This document shows, piece after piece, positions 17,175 to 24,574 of a DNA stretch of 64,000 bases. The stretch lies in NCBI GenBank assembly GCA_023954015.1, contig JAMLIS010000002.1:248001-312000 (forward strand), read 5' to 3'. The notes under the pieces were generated by a model. That model saw only the letters and a program-made list of their open reading frames with translations. It ran no database searches and was not told where the DNA came from. Positions within the stretch are counted from its first letter, which is position 1. The number at the start of each line of letters is the position of its first letter. The stretch is from Burkholderiaceae bacterium (lineage in GTDB: Bacteria > Pseudomonadota > Gammaproteobacteria > Burkholderiales > Burkholderiaceae_E). The translations under genes were made by a program, and so were the position numbers.

Positions 17175-17453
17175 GTGAAACGCAAGCGCTTTTCGGTCGA
17201 GCAGATCGTGGCCGTGCTCAAGCAGGCCGAGCTCGGCATGCCCGTCGTGGACCTCATCCGACAGGTCGGGATCTCCGAGCAGACGTTCTATCGCTGGAAG
17301 AAGCAGTACGCGGGGATGCAGTCCGATCAGGTGCGGGAACTGAAGCAGCTGCAGGAGGAGAACACGCGGCTGAAGAAGCTCGTCGCCGAGCTGAGTCTGG
17401 ACAAGGCGATCCTGCAGGATGTCGCCTCAAAAAACTGGCGCGGCCCGCGTTGA
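17175..17453 (+). CDS. IS3-family transposase OrfA
   Basis: A 92-residue protein with the OrfA helix-turn-helix FSVEQIVAVLKQAELG...GISEQTFYRWKKQY and a following leucine-zipper-like helix (LKQLQEENTRLKKLVAELSLDK). It binds the IS ends. GTG 17175 is preceded by AAGGAG. Near its end, a run of six A at 17429-17434 offers the usual -1 slippage site that fuses OrfA to OrfB. The unshifted frame ends a few codons later. Confidence 0.9.
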   Translation: MKRKRFSVEQIVAVLKQAELGMPVVDLIRQVGISEQTFYRWKKQYAGMQSDQVRELKQLQEENTRLKKLVAELSLDKAILQDVASKNWRGPR

Positions 17454-18298
17454 AGCGACACGCGGTGGCGCACATCCTGCGCTGCTACGCGATCGCCCGA
17501 CGTCGGGCCTGCAGCCTCGTCAAACAGACGCGAAGCACCGACTACTACCGCAGCATCAAGGACCGTCGGGAGGATCTGCGCTGCCGCATGCGCGAGATCG
17601 CGCACACGCGCGTGCGATACGGATACCGACGCATCCATGTGCTGCTCAAGCGCGAAGGCTGGCAGCTCGGGCGTAACCAGGCGTATCGGATCTACGTCGA
17701 GGAGCAGCTGCAGCTTCGATCGAAGCGTCCGAAGCGTCGCAAGATGACGGTGCAACGCGCAGCGCGCTTCCGTCCGCACGAACCCGGACAGGTGTGGGCG
17801 ATGGACTTCGTGTCCGATGCGCTGGCAACGGGAGCGAAGTTCAGGTTGCTCACGGTCGTCGATGTGTTCAGCCGCGAAGCGCTCGCGATCGAGGTCGGCT
17901 CGAGGCTGCGCGGAGAGGACGTCGTCAATGTGCTGAACCGCCTGGTCGCCAAGCATGGAGCGCCGAAGTTCGTCTTCGTCGACAACGGCTCTGAGTTCAC
18001 CGGGCGGCTGATGGACATGTGGGCGTACCACCATCAGGTGCGCATCGACTTCAGCCGTCCCGGCAAGCCGACCGACAACGGGCACGTCGAAACGTTCAAC
18101 GGCTCATTGCGCGACGAATGCCTGAACGTGCATTGGTTCAAATCGCTTACCGAGGCCAAGGCGATCGTCGAGGCCTGGAGGCGTGACTACAATGAGGTTC
18201 GTCCTCACAGTGCTCTCATGGACCTTGCACCGGCGGAATTCGTGCGCCAGGCAAGGGTTTCGAGGCCGATCGAAGGCTTCATGAACGCCGAAAACTAA
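17435..18298 (+). CDS. IS3-family transposase OrfB (DDE catalytic domain), made by -1 frameshift
   Basis: After the A6 run the -1 frame continues KKLARPALKRHAVAHIL and then the integrase core. The DDE residues are in VWAMDFVSDAL, FVDNGSEFTG and HVETFNGSLRDECL, ending with YNEVRPHSALMDLAP. These segments are typical of the IS407 subgroup. About 288 residues follow the shift. The frame is intact through the stop at 18298, so the element could still be active. A TTG at 17450 is the nearest independent start. Confidence 0.88.
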   Translation: MARPALKRHAVAHILRCYAIARRRACSLVKQTRSTDYYRSIKDRREDLRCRMREIAHTRVRYGYRRIHVLLKREGWQLGRNQAYRIYVEEQLQLRSKRPKRRKMTVQRAARFRPHEPGQVWAMDFVSDALATGAKFRLLTVVDVFSREALAIEVGSRLRGEDVVNVLNRLVAKHGAPKFVFVDNGSEFTGRLMDMWAYHHQVRIDFSRPGKPTDNGHVETFNGSLRDECLNVHWFKSLTEAKAIVEAWRRDYNEVRPHSALMDLAPAEFVRQARVSRPIEGFMNAEN

Positions 18299-18314
18299 CT
18301 CTCGGGGTTGTCCA

Positions 18315-18580
18315 GAAAAGCCAAGCGGCTCAACACGGCGGCCAGGATAGTTGACGCCAGACACGACGGACGCATTCAGCTCGAGCGCTTGCCGGCCTAC
18401 GCTCCGGAGCTCAACCCCGTCGAGTACGTCTTCGGCTACGCCAAGCAACGCGAACTGGCCAACCTGTGCGCGAGCACGATCGACGAGGTGCGTCGATACG
18501 CAAGGCGTCGTCTGGCGTCCATGCAGCGCCGCCCGAGACTGATTCGCGCGTTCTGGCAGCAAGCGGAGCTGACGTTTTGA
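18315..18580 (+). pseudogene. Truncated IS630-family transposase, C-terminal end only
   Basis: About 88 codons match the IS630 C-terminus: LPAYAPELNPVEYVFGYAKQRELANLC with the catalytic Glu in NPVE, then RRPRLIRAFWQQAEL before the stop. Similarity begins at the right end of the IS3-family element. The N-terminal two thirds are missing and were not found on the other side of that element, so a deletion accompanied or followed the insertion. Confidence 0.75.
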
Positions 18581-18727
18581 TTCCGTCATGTATTTACTGA
18601 AAGCTCAGTAGGTCGGCGCACGCCGCCGGCACAACCGATTATTTCTGGAGCGGGGGATGAGCCGGGCTGATGGCGCCCGCTCACCCGGCAGGCTCGCGTC
18701 GCTACACTCTCGCCTTTACGCACCTCC

Positions 18728-19789
18728 ATGCCTGCCGATCCCCACACCCCGAACGACGCGGCCGACGCGCCGCAGCACCCGTCGCTCATCGACGAGGAAA
18801 CCGAGGCGCTGCGCAGCGCTCTCGCCCGGATGAAACTGGTCGACGACGACGAAGCCGCGCGGTTCGCGCCGCTCACCGGAGGCGTCTCCTCGCTGATCGT
18901 CGTGGCGCACACGGCTCGCGGCCCGCTCTGCGTCAAGCGCGCGCTCGAACGGCTGAAGGTCGCCGCCGACTGGCGCGCGCCGGTCGAGCGGAACCAGGCC
19001 GAGGTCGCCTGGATCCGCACGGTGGCGACGATCGCTCCCGATTCGGTCCCTCGCGTGCTGGGCCACGATGCCGAGGGCGACGCCTTCGCGATGGAGTACC
19101 TGCCGCCCGAGCAGTTCCAGAGCTGGAAAGCGCTGCTCCTTGCGGGAAGCGTCGACCCGGCAACCGCCGCCCGGGTCGCGCACGTCCTCGCAGCGATCCA
19201 TGCGGCAACGGCCCGCACGCCCGGGCTGCAGGCGGACTTCGACAATGCCGACAACTTCTTCGCGTTGCGCCTCGATCCGTATTTCGGCGAAGCGGCCCGC
19301 CGCCACCCGGACCTGGCGCCCGTGCTGCAGCGGCTCATCGACGACGTCCACCGTCGACGCACGGCGCTCGTGCACGGCGACGTGAGCCCCAAGAACCTGA
19401 TGATTGGTCCGCGCGGACCGATCTTCCTCGATGCCGAGTGCGCAACCTACGGCGATCCGGCGTTCGACCTGTCGTTCTGCCTGAACCACCTGCTGCTCAA
19501 GCAGGTGTGCCGCCCCGCGTTGCGTGCCCCCCTCGCCGCCTGCTTCGATGCGATGGCGGGCACGTACCTGCCGCGGGTGGACTGGGAGCCGCCCGACGAG
19601 TTCGAGCGCCGCGCCGCGGCGCTGTTGCCGGCGCTGCTGCTGGCGCGCGTCGACGGGAAATCGCCGGTCGAGTACCTCGACGAAGCGCAACGGACCTTCG
19701 TTCGCCGCTTCGCCGTCGAACGACTGCACACGCCGCCGGCGACGCTTTCGACGCTGGCCCTCGCCTGGAAGGATTCACTTTCGTCATGA
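18728..19789 (+). CDS. APH/choline-kinase-fold phosphotransferase
   Basis: The 353-residue protein has the aminoglycoside-phosphotransferase kinase fold: a nucleotide loop near residue 50 (LTGGVSSLIVV), Lys70 in LCVKRAL, the catalytic loop VHGDVSPKNLM with Asp218 and Asn223, and the metal-binding FLDAECATYGDPAFDL with Asp235. Substrates of this fold range from antibiotics to methylthioribose and small alcohols. Its stop overlaps the ATG of the enolase-like gene. Phosphorylation of a hydroxy acid to feed that enzyme is therefore more likely than drug resistance. The substrate is unknown. Confidence 0.82.
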   Translation: MPADPHTPNDAADAPQHPSLIDEETEALRSALARMKLVDDDEAARFAPLTGGVSSLIVVAHTARGPLCVKRALERLKVAADWRAPVERNQAEVAWIRTVATIAPDSVPRVLGHDAEGDAFAMEYLPPEQFQSWKALLLAGSVDPATAARVAHVLAAIHAATARTPGLQADFDNADNFFALRLDPYFGEAARRHPDLAPVLQRLIDDVHRRRTALVHGDVSPKNLMIGPRGPIFLDAECATYGDPAFDLSFCLNHLLLKQVCRPALRAPLAACFDAMAGTYLPRVDWEPPDEFERRAAALLPALLLARVDGKSPVEYLDEAQRTFVRRFAVERLHTPPATLSTLALAWKDSLSS

Positions 19790-21075
19790 ACACCGCCATC
19801 CGCTCGGTTCTCGGGCGCCGCATCTGGGATTCACGCGGTCGTCCGACCGTCGAAGTCGAAGTCGAGCTTGCGAGCGGCGTGCGCGGCCGCGGCATCGCGC
19901 CCGCCGGCGCCTCACGCGGCAGCAACGAAGCGATCGATCTTCGCGACGGCGGAACGACGCTCGGCGGGTGGGGGGTCGACCGGGCGCTCGCCTCGGTGAA
20001 CGAGCCGATCGCCGCCGCGCTGCGCGGACACGACGCGATGGACCAGGCGGGCGTCGACCGCGAGCTGATCGAGCTCGACGGCACGAAGACGAAGTCCAGG
20101 CTCGGCGGAAACGCGACGATCGCAGCGTCGCTGGCGGTGCTCGACGCCGCGGCGAAGGCGTGCGGGCTGCCGCTGTGGCGTCACTTGGCGGGCGAAGCCG
20201 AGGTGCGCCTGCCGCTGCCGCAGATCCAGATCTTCGGCGGCGGAGCGCACGCCGGGCGCCGCATCGACATCCAGGACCTGCTCATCATGCCGCTGGACGC
20301 GACGAGCTTCGACCAGGCGATGGCGATGACGGCCGAGGTGTACCGGGCGGCGGGCGAGCGGATGCACCGGATGGGCCGGCGCATGGGCGTGGCCGACGAA
20401 GGCGGCTGGTGGCCCGCCTTCGCCTCCAACGAGGAGGCGATCGAGACGCTGGCCGCGTCGATCGACGACGCGGGGTTTCGCAACGGCGAGGTGGCGATCG
20501 CGCTGGACGTGGCGGCTTCGGAGTTCGGTCGCGAAGGCCGCTACACGCTCGCGCTAGAGAAGCGCGAGTACGACACCGAAGGCTGGCTGAAGATCGTCGA
20601 GGGATGGATACGCCGCTATCCCATCGTCTCGGTCGAGGATCCGGTTGCCGAACACGACGTCGAGGGAATGCGCGCGTTCACCGCGATCGCGGGGGATCGG
20701 GTGCAGGTGATCGGGGACGACTACCTGGTCACCGACGCCGAACGGGTGCGCGTGGCGGCCGCCGAGGCCGCCTGCAACGCCGTACTGATCAAGCCGAACC
20801 AGGCGGGCACCGTGACCGAGACGCACGAAGCCTTGCAGGCGGCCAGGCGCGTGGGCTGGGGCACGATCGTCTCGGCCCGCTCCGGGGAAACCGAGGACGT
20901 CGCGATCGTGCACCTGGCCGTGGGCTGGAATGCCGGGCAGCTGAAGGTCGGTTCGTTCGCGCGCTCCGAGCGCATGGCGAAGTGGAACGAGGCGCTTCGC
21001 GTCGAGGGCGAACTCGGCCCGGCGGCTCGCTATGCCGGCCGCCGCGCACTGGCGCGAACGGTCGGCGACGAATGA
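19786..21075 (+). CDS. Enolase paralogue with altered active site, probable new substrate
   Basis: At 429 residues this is full-length and clearly enolase (IWDSRGRPTVEVEVELASG, ADEGGWWP, VSVEDPVAEHDV, LIKPNQAGTVTE, RSGETED). Against yeast enolase, Ser43, His155, Glu205, metal ligands Asp241, Glu284 and Asp311, and base Lys336 and Lys387 are kept. The residue matching Glu168 is Asp164, and the one matching His373 is Ala364. Both changes fall in the catalytic pocket, so dehydration of a 2-phospho-3-hydroxy acid other than 2-phosphoglycerate is likely. It overlaps the kinase and the dehydrogenase genes by 4 bp each. A standard glycolytic enolase is expected elsewhere. Confidence 0.85.
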   Translation: MNTAIRSVLGRRIWDSRGRPTVEVEVELASGVRGRGIAPAGASRGSNEAIDLRDGGTTLGGWGVDRALASVNEPIAAALRGHDAMDQAGVDRELIELDGTKTKSRLGGNATIAASLAVLDAAAKACGLPLWRHLAGEAEVRLPLPQIQIFGGGAHAGRRIDIQDLLIMPLDATSFDQAMAMTAEVYRAAGERMHRMGRRMGVADEGGWWPAFASNEEAIETLAASIDDAGFRNGEVAIALDVAASEFGREGRYTLALEKREYDTEGWLKIVEGWIRRYPIVSVEDPVAEHDVEGMRAFTAIAGDRVQVIGDDYLVTDAERVRVAAAEAACNAVLIKPNQAGTVTETHEALQAARRVGWGTIVSARSGETEDVAIVHLAVGWNAGQLKVGSFARSERMAKWNEALRVEGELGPAARYAGRRALARTVGDE

Positions 21076-22019
21076 AGGCGGTCCTTCAGTATCGGGTCAG
21101 CGATTCCACCCGCCGGCGATTGGAGCAGCGCGCGGCCCGGCAGGTCGAGCTCGAGGTCGTCGATCCGGCGGAGAAGGATCGCTTCGCGCAGGCGATGCGC
21201 GACGCCGACGTGCTGCTGCACGTCCTCGATCCGGTCACCGGGGCCATGCTCGCGAACGCGCCGGCGCTTCGGCTGATCCAGAAGATCGGCGTGGGACTGA
21301 ACACCATCGACCTCGAGGCGGCCAGGACGCGCGGCATCGCGGTGGCGAACATGCCGGGAACGAACTCGCAGGCGGTCGCCGAACACGCACTGGCGCTGAT
21401 GCTCGCCGCGATGCGCCGGGTGGCCTACCTCGACCGCGAGACGCGCGCAGGTGGCGGCTGGACGACGCCGCCGGACACCTTCGACGCCGTCGGCGAGATC
21501 GCCGGCTCGACGATCGGTCTCGTCGGCTTCGGCGAAGTGCCGCAGCGCCTCGCCCCGGTACTGAAGGCACTCGGGGCCCGCGTGCTGTACGCCACGCGAA
21601 CGCCGCGGCCCACGGCCGACGCCGAGCCGTGCCCGCTGGACGAACTGTGGGAACGCTGCGACGTCGTTTCGCTGCACGTGCCGCTCACGGCCGAGACGAG
21701 CCGGCTGGTGAACCGCGAAGCGATCGCCCGGATGAAGCCGGGCGCGATACTGGTCAACACGGCGCGCGGAGGGCTGGTCGACGAGGCCGCGCTCGCCGAA
21801 GCGCTGCGCAGCGGCCGGCTGGCTGCCGCAGGTCTGGACGTCCTGCAGGACGAACCGGCTGCCGATCCGGGCCACACGCTCTTCGCGCTCGAGAACGTCG
21901 TCGTCACCCCGCACGTCGCCTGGCTGACCCCTCGCACCCTGGAACGCAGTTTCGACGTGGCGCTGGCGAACTGCGAGCGGCTCGCCTCCGGCCGCCCGCT
22001 GCTGCACCAGGTCGCGTGA
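21072..22019 (+). CDS. D-isomer-specific 2-hydroxyacid dehydrogenase
   Basis: The 315-residue protein has the two-domain 2-hydroxyacid dehydrogenase layout with catalytic Arg in VNTARGGLVDE, Glu in LDVLQDEP and His in VTPHVAWLT. The nucleotide loop reads GLVGFGEVPQ, so the third Gly of the usual GxGxxG is replaced by Pro. NAD(P) binding may therefore be atypical. It would interconvert a 2-hydroxy and a 2-keto acid. Coupling to the enolase-like gene suggests it handles the keto acid formed after phosphate loss from that product. Confidence 0.85.
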   Translation: MKAVLQYRVSDSTRRRLEQRAARQVELEVVDPAEKDRFAQAMRDADVLLHVLDPVTGAMLANAPALRLIQKIGVGLNTIDLEAARTRGIAVANMPGTNSQAVAEHALALMLAAMRRVAYLDRETRAGGGWTTPPDTFDAVGEIAGSTIGLVGFGEVPQRLAPVLKALGARVLYATRTPRPTADAEPCPLDELWERCDVVSLHVPLTAETSRLVNREAIARMKPGAILVNTARGGLVDEAALAEALRSGRLAAAGLDVLQDEPAADPGHTLFALENVVVTPHVAWLTPRTLERSFDVALANCERLASGRPLLHQVA

Positions 22020-22086
22020 GCGGGCTGCACTTCGGCCGATCAACCCACCGTCCGGAGCGCCTATTCGCAGCAGGCCGCAACCGCCT

Positions 22087-22117
22087 TTGCTAAGATTGGC
22101 GTATCACTGATATATCA
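22087..22117 (+). promoter_or_regulatory. gntR promoter with TGATATATCA operator
   Basis: The perfect 10-bp palindrome TGATATATCA (22108-22117) ends 5 bp before the gntR start. It overlaps a -10-like TATATC that follows a possible -35 TTGCTA at 22087-22092. The same motif with one base changed lies in the TRAP operon promoter at 22908-22917. Confidence 0.6.
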
Positions 22118-22121
22118 AGAC

Positions 22122-22829
22122 ATGGAAAACAACCTCACAGTGGTGAATTTGGAAGCGAAGACGGCGGGCCCGCTGGTCGACCAGGCGATCCAGGAACTCG
22201 AGCGCCGCTTCGTCATCCTCGAGCTCGCACCGGGTTCGGTGTGGAGCGAGACGAGCCTGTCGGAACTGCTGGAGATCGGCCGCACGCCGGTCCGGGAAGC
22301 GATCGCCCGGATGGCAGTCGACGGGCTCGTCACGGTGATGCCGCGCGCGGGGATCGTCATCTCCAACATCTCGGTCGAGAACCAGCTCGCCGTGCTCGAG
22401 ACGCGGCGCGTGCTGGAGGCGCTGGTGTCGGCGCGTGCCGCGCGAAAGTGCACCGACGAGGAACGCGCGAAGCTGCGCACGATGGCCCAATCGATCGAGA
22501 ACGCCGGCGCCGCCTCCGACGTACGCGGCTACATCCATTGGCATTTCGAGATCAAGCGCTTCGTCGCCGCCTGCGCGCGAAACCCCTACGCGGCGCGCGC
22601 GCTGCGCCCGTTGCACACGCTCTCCCAACGGTTCTACTTCGCCTACCACCGCGAGCTCGACAACCTGCCGACGGTCGGCACCGCGCACGCGCAACTGACC
22701 CGGGCGATCGCCGACGGCGACGAGATCCGCGCGGCCAGCCGGTCGAACCTGGTGAGCGACATCGCCGAGCACTTCACGCGCGACCTGCTGCTGGCCCGGG
22801 GCCGGATTCCCTCGCGGGGCCACCACTAG
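22122..22829 (+). CDS. GntR-family regulator with FCD ligand domain
   Basis: The 235-residue protein has an N-terminal winged helix-turn-helix (LSELLEIGRTPVREAIARMAVDGLV) and a C-terminal all-helical FCD domain. That domain contains the metal-site residues of this class (ETRRVLEALVSARAA, HWHFEIKRF, THAQLTRAI-like AHAQL). FCD regulators sense organic acids and usually repress their own catabolic operon. It lies between the kinase-enolase-dehydrogenase operon and the TRAP operon. Identical-type operators precede both gntR and the TRAP genes, which supports local control. Confidence 0.88.
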   Translation: MENNLTVVNLEAKTAGPLVDQAIQELERRFVILELAPGSVWSETSLSELLEIGRTPVREAIARMAVDGLVTVMPRAGIVISNISVENQLAVLETRRVLEALVSARAARKCTDEERAKLRTMAQSIENAGAASDVRGYIHWHFEIKRFVAACARNPYAARALRPLHTLSQRFYFAYHRELDNLPTVGTAHAQLTRAIADGDEIRAASRSNLVSDIAEHFTRDLLLARGRIPSRGHH

Positions 22830-22895
22830 GCTGCGGCGCCCGAGGCGTCGTTCGCGTCGTTCCCGCCTGCCGTGCCCCTGCCCGTCGTCCGGGTT

Positions 22896-22924
22896 TTGCA
22901 CGCCGGCTGATACATCAGTAGAAT
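22896..22924 (+). promoter_or_regulatory. TRAP operon promoter with GntR operator in the spacer
   Basis: TTGCAC (22896-22901) and TAGAAT (22919-22924) are spaced by exactly 17 bp. The spacer contains the near-palindrome CTGATACATCAG at 22907-22918, which matches the operator before gntR. Binding there would directly block polymerase. Confidence 0.68.
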
Positions 22925-23009
22925 TTCTCTGGCATAGTGCTGCCGTTCCGCACCGCATTGCCGCCGTCCCGTGCGGCATCCCCAGTCGACTTTCCTTGAG
23001 GAGGAAAAG

Positions 23010-24044
23010 ATGTCCCAGGTTCGGAGGAAGTTCCTCAAAACCGTCACGGCCGCGTCGGCGGCAAGCTTCGCGGGAATGCCCGCGATCGTGCTCGGACAGA
23101 AGACGACCCGATGGCGCGTGCAGACGCTGTGGGGCTCCGGCGAAGATACGCAGAAGTACTTCGTGGAGTTCTGCGAGAACGTCAAGAAGAACACCGACGG
23201 ACGTCTCGAGATCCAGCCCTTCGCCGCCGGAGCGGTAGTCGGCGCCTTCGAGACGCTCGACGCCGTCTCGAACAACGTGCTGCAGGGCCAGTCGACCTAC
23301 CCCGGGTACTGGGCCGGCAAGGAACCGGCACTCGCGGTCATCGGCGACTTCGCCTGGGGATATCGCAACCCCGACCAGCAGCGGCGCTGGCTGCACGAGA
23401 AGGGCGGAATGGAGCTGCTGCGCAAGGCCTACGGGCGCTTCAACGCCTACACGATCGGCTGCACGTGGTGGGGCGTGGAGTCGCTCACCTCGAAGAAGCC
23501 GATCCGCAAGCCCGAAGACTTCCAGGGCATCAAGCACCGCGGTGCGCAGGGCATCGCGGCCGAGACGATCGCGAAAATGGGCGCATCGATCGTCGTGATC
23601 CCGGGAGGCGAGGCGTATTCCGCGCTCGAGAAGGGAGTCGTCGACTCGGTGGACTGGTCGACGATCTCGGTCAACCGCAAGGTCGGCTTCTTCGAGATCG
23701 CCAAGTTCGGGACGTATCCGGGCTTCCACTCGATGCCCATCCAGGACCTGACGGTCAACGCCAACGCGTGGAAGTCGCTGCCCGACGACGTGAAGAAGAT
23801 CGTCGAGAAGACCTTCCTCGAGTTCGACAAGTCGCAGGTCGAGCGCATCGCCATGAACGATGAAAAGGCTGCCGCCGAGCTCAAGGCGCAGGGCGTGGAG
23901 CTCATTTCCTGGTCCGACGAGGACCTCTCGCGTTCGCGCAAGCTTGCGCAGGAAGTCGTCGACGAGTGGGCAAAGAAGGGACCGCTGGCGAAGGAGTCGG
24001 CCGAATCTCAGCGAGCGTTCCTGCGCGAACTGAAACTGCTCTGA
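23010..24044 (+). CDS. TRAP transporter solute-binding protein (DctP family) with Tat-like signal
   Basis: The 344-residue protein starts MSQVRRKFLKTVTAASAAS, a twin-arginine motif RRKFLK followed by a hydrophobic stretch, then the DctP fold (WRVQTLWGSGEDTQKYFVEF, the conserved Arg region GIKHRGAQGIAAETIAKMG, and GEAYSALEKGVVDSVDWS). The conserved arginine normally pairs with the ligand carboxylate. It captures an acid, perhaps a hydroxy or keto acid, in the periplasm for the permease genes that follow. A GAGGAGG site precedes the ATG. It is the first gene of an operon ending at 29579. Confidence 0.9.
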   Translation: MSQVRRKFLKTVTAASAASFAGMPAIVLGQKTTRWRVQTLWGSGEDTQKYFVEFCENVKKNTDGRLEIQPFAAGAVVGAFETLDAVSNNVLQGQSTYPGYWAGKEPALAVIGDFAWGYRNPDQQRRWLHEKGGMELLRKAYGRFNAYTIGCTWWGVESLTSKKPIRKPEDFQGIKHRGAQGIAAETIAKMGASIVVIPGGEAYSALEKGVVDSVDWSTISVNRKVGFFEIAKFGTYPGFHSMPIQDLTVNANAWKSLPDDVKKIVEKTFLEFDKSQVERIAMNDEKAAAELKAQGVELISWSDEDLSRSRKLAQEVVDEWAKKGPLAKESAESQRAFLRELKLL

Positions 24045-24058
24045 GGAGTCGGCGAGGC

Positions 24059-24571
24059 ATGCAGGCCTTCGTCCGCGCAGTCGGGCGCGTCAACGAATGG
24101 GTGGGCCGGGTGACCGGCCTGCTCATCGTTGCCGTCGTATTGATCATCCTGCGTGAGGTGATCGGCCGAGGCGTCTTTCATGCGCCCTCCGTCTGGGCGG
24201 ACGAGTCGACGACGTACCTGGCCGGCCTCGCCTACGTGCTGGGCGGCGGCTACGCGCTGCTGCATCGCAAGCACGTTCTCGTCGACCTGGTCTACCAGCC
24301 CGTGAAGGAGCGCGGCGGCGCACTGCGGGCCGTCTTCGACATCGCCGGCTTCGTGCTATTTGCGCTCTATTGCTCCACGCTGATCTGGTACGGCTGGGAC
24401 ATGGGGTCGACGTCGTTCGCGCAGCACGAAGGCAGCGGAACGATGTGGAATCCGCCGATCTGGCCGCTGAAGCTCGCGATCCCGCTGGCGGGAATCCTGC
24501 TCCTCGTGCAGGGCCTGGCCAATCTCTTCGTGGACCTCGGCCTGGCGCAGAAAGTCGCCGAAGACGAGTAA
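24059..24571 (+). CDS. TRAP transporter small permease (DctQ family)
   Basis: A 170-residue protein with four membrane segments and the DctQ features LLIVAVVLIILREVIGRGVF, SVWADESTTYLAGLAYVLGGGYALLHRKHV and IPLAGILLLVQGLANL. The DctQ subunit pairs with DctM and is needed for transport. It starts 14 bp after the binding-protein stop. The length fits the family. Confidence 0.9.
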   Translation: MQAFVRAVGRVNEWVGRVTGLLIVAVVLIILREVIGRGVFHAPSVWADESTTYLAGLAYVLGGGYALLHRKHVLVDLVYQPVKERGGALRAVFDIAGFVLFALYCSTLIWYGWDMGSTSFAQHEGSGTMWNPPIWPLKLAIPLAGILLLVQGLANLFVDLGLAQKVAEDE

Positions 24572-24574
24572 CCC

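Larger units (their letters stand above)
17110..18314 (+). mobile_element. IS3-family insertion sequence (IS407-like), about 1.2 kb
   Basis: Imperfect terminal inverted repeats are visible. The left end reads TGGACCGTTTCGAGAG from 17110, and the right end, read inward from 18314 on the minus strand, reads TGGACAACCCCGAGAG; both continue with TTTTCGGC. Between them lie overlapping orfA and orfB. The flanking bases (AACC and GAAA) do not form a target duplication, so the ends may have rearranged after insertion. Confidence 0.8.

Noticed and set aside
18670..19785. Upstream extension of the enolase-like frame to 18670
   Set aside because: The extension lies in the wrong frame of the kinase gene and has shadow composition. 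The enolase homology begins at the ATG at 19786.
18728..19789. Antibiotic-resistance kinase
   Set aside because: The fold is shared with aminoglycoside kinases, but the gene overlaps an enolase-like gene in a catabolic operon, so a metabolic substrate is more likely.
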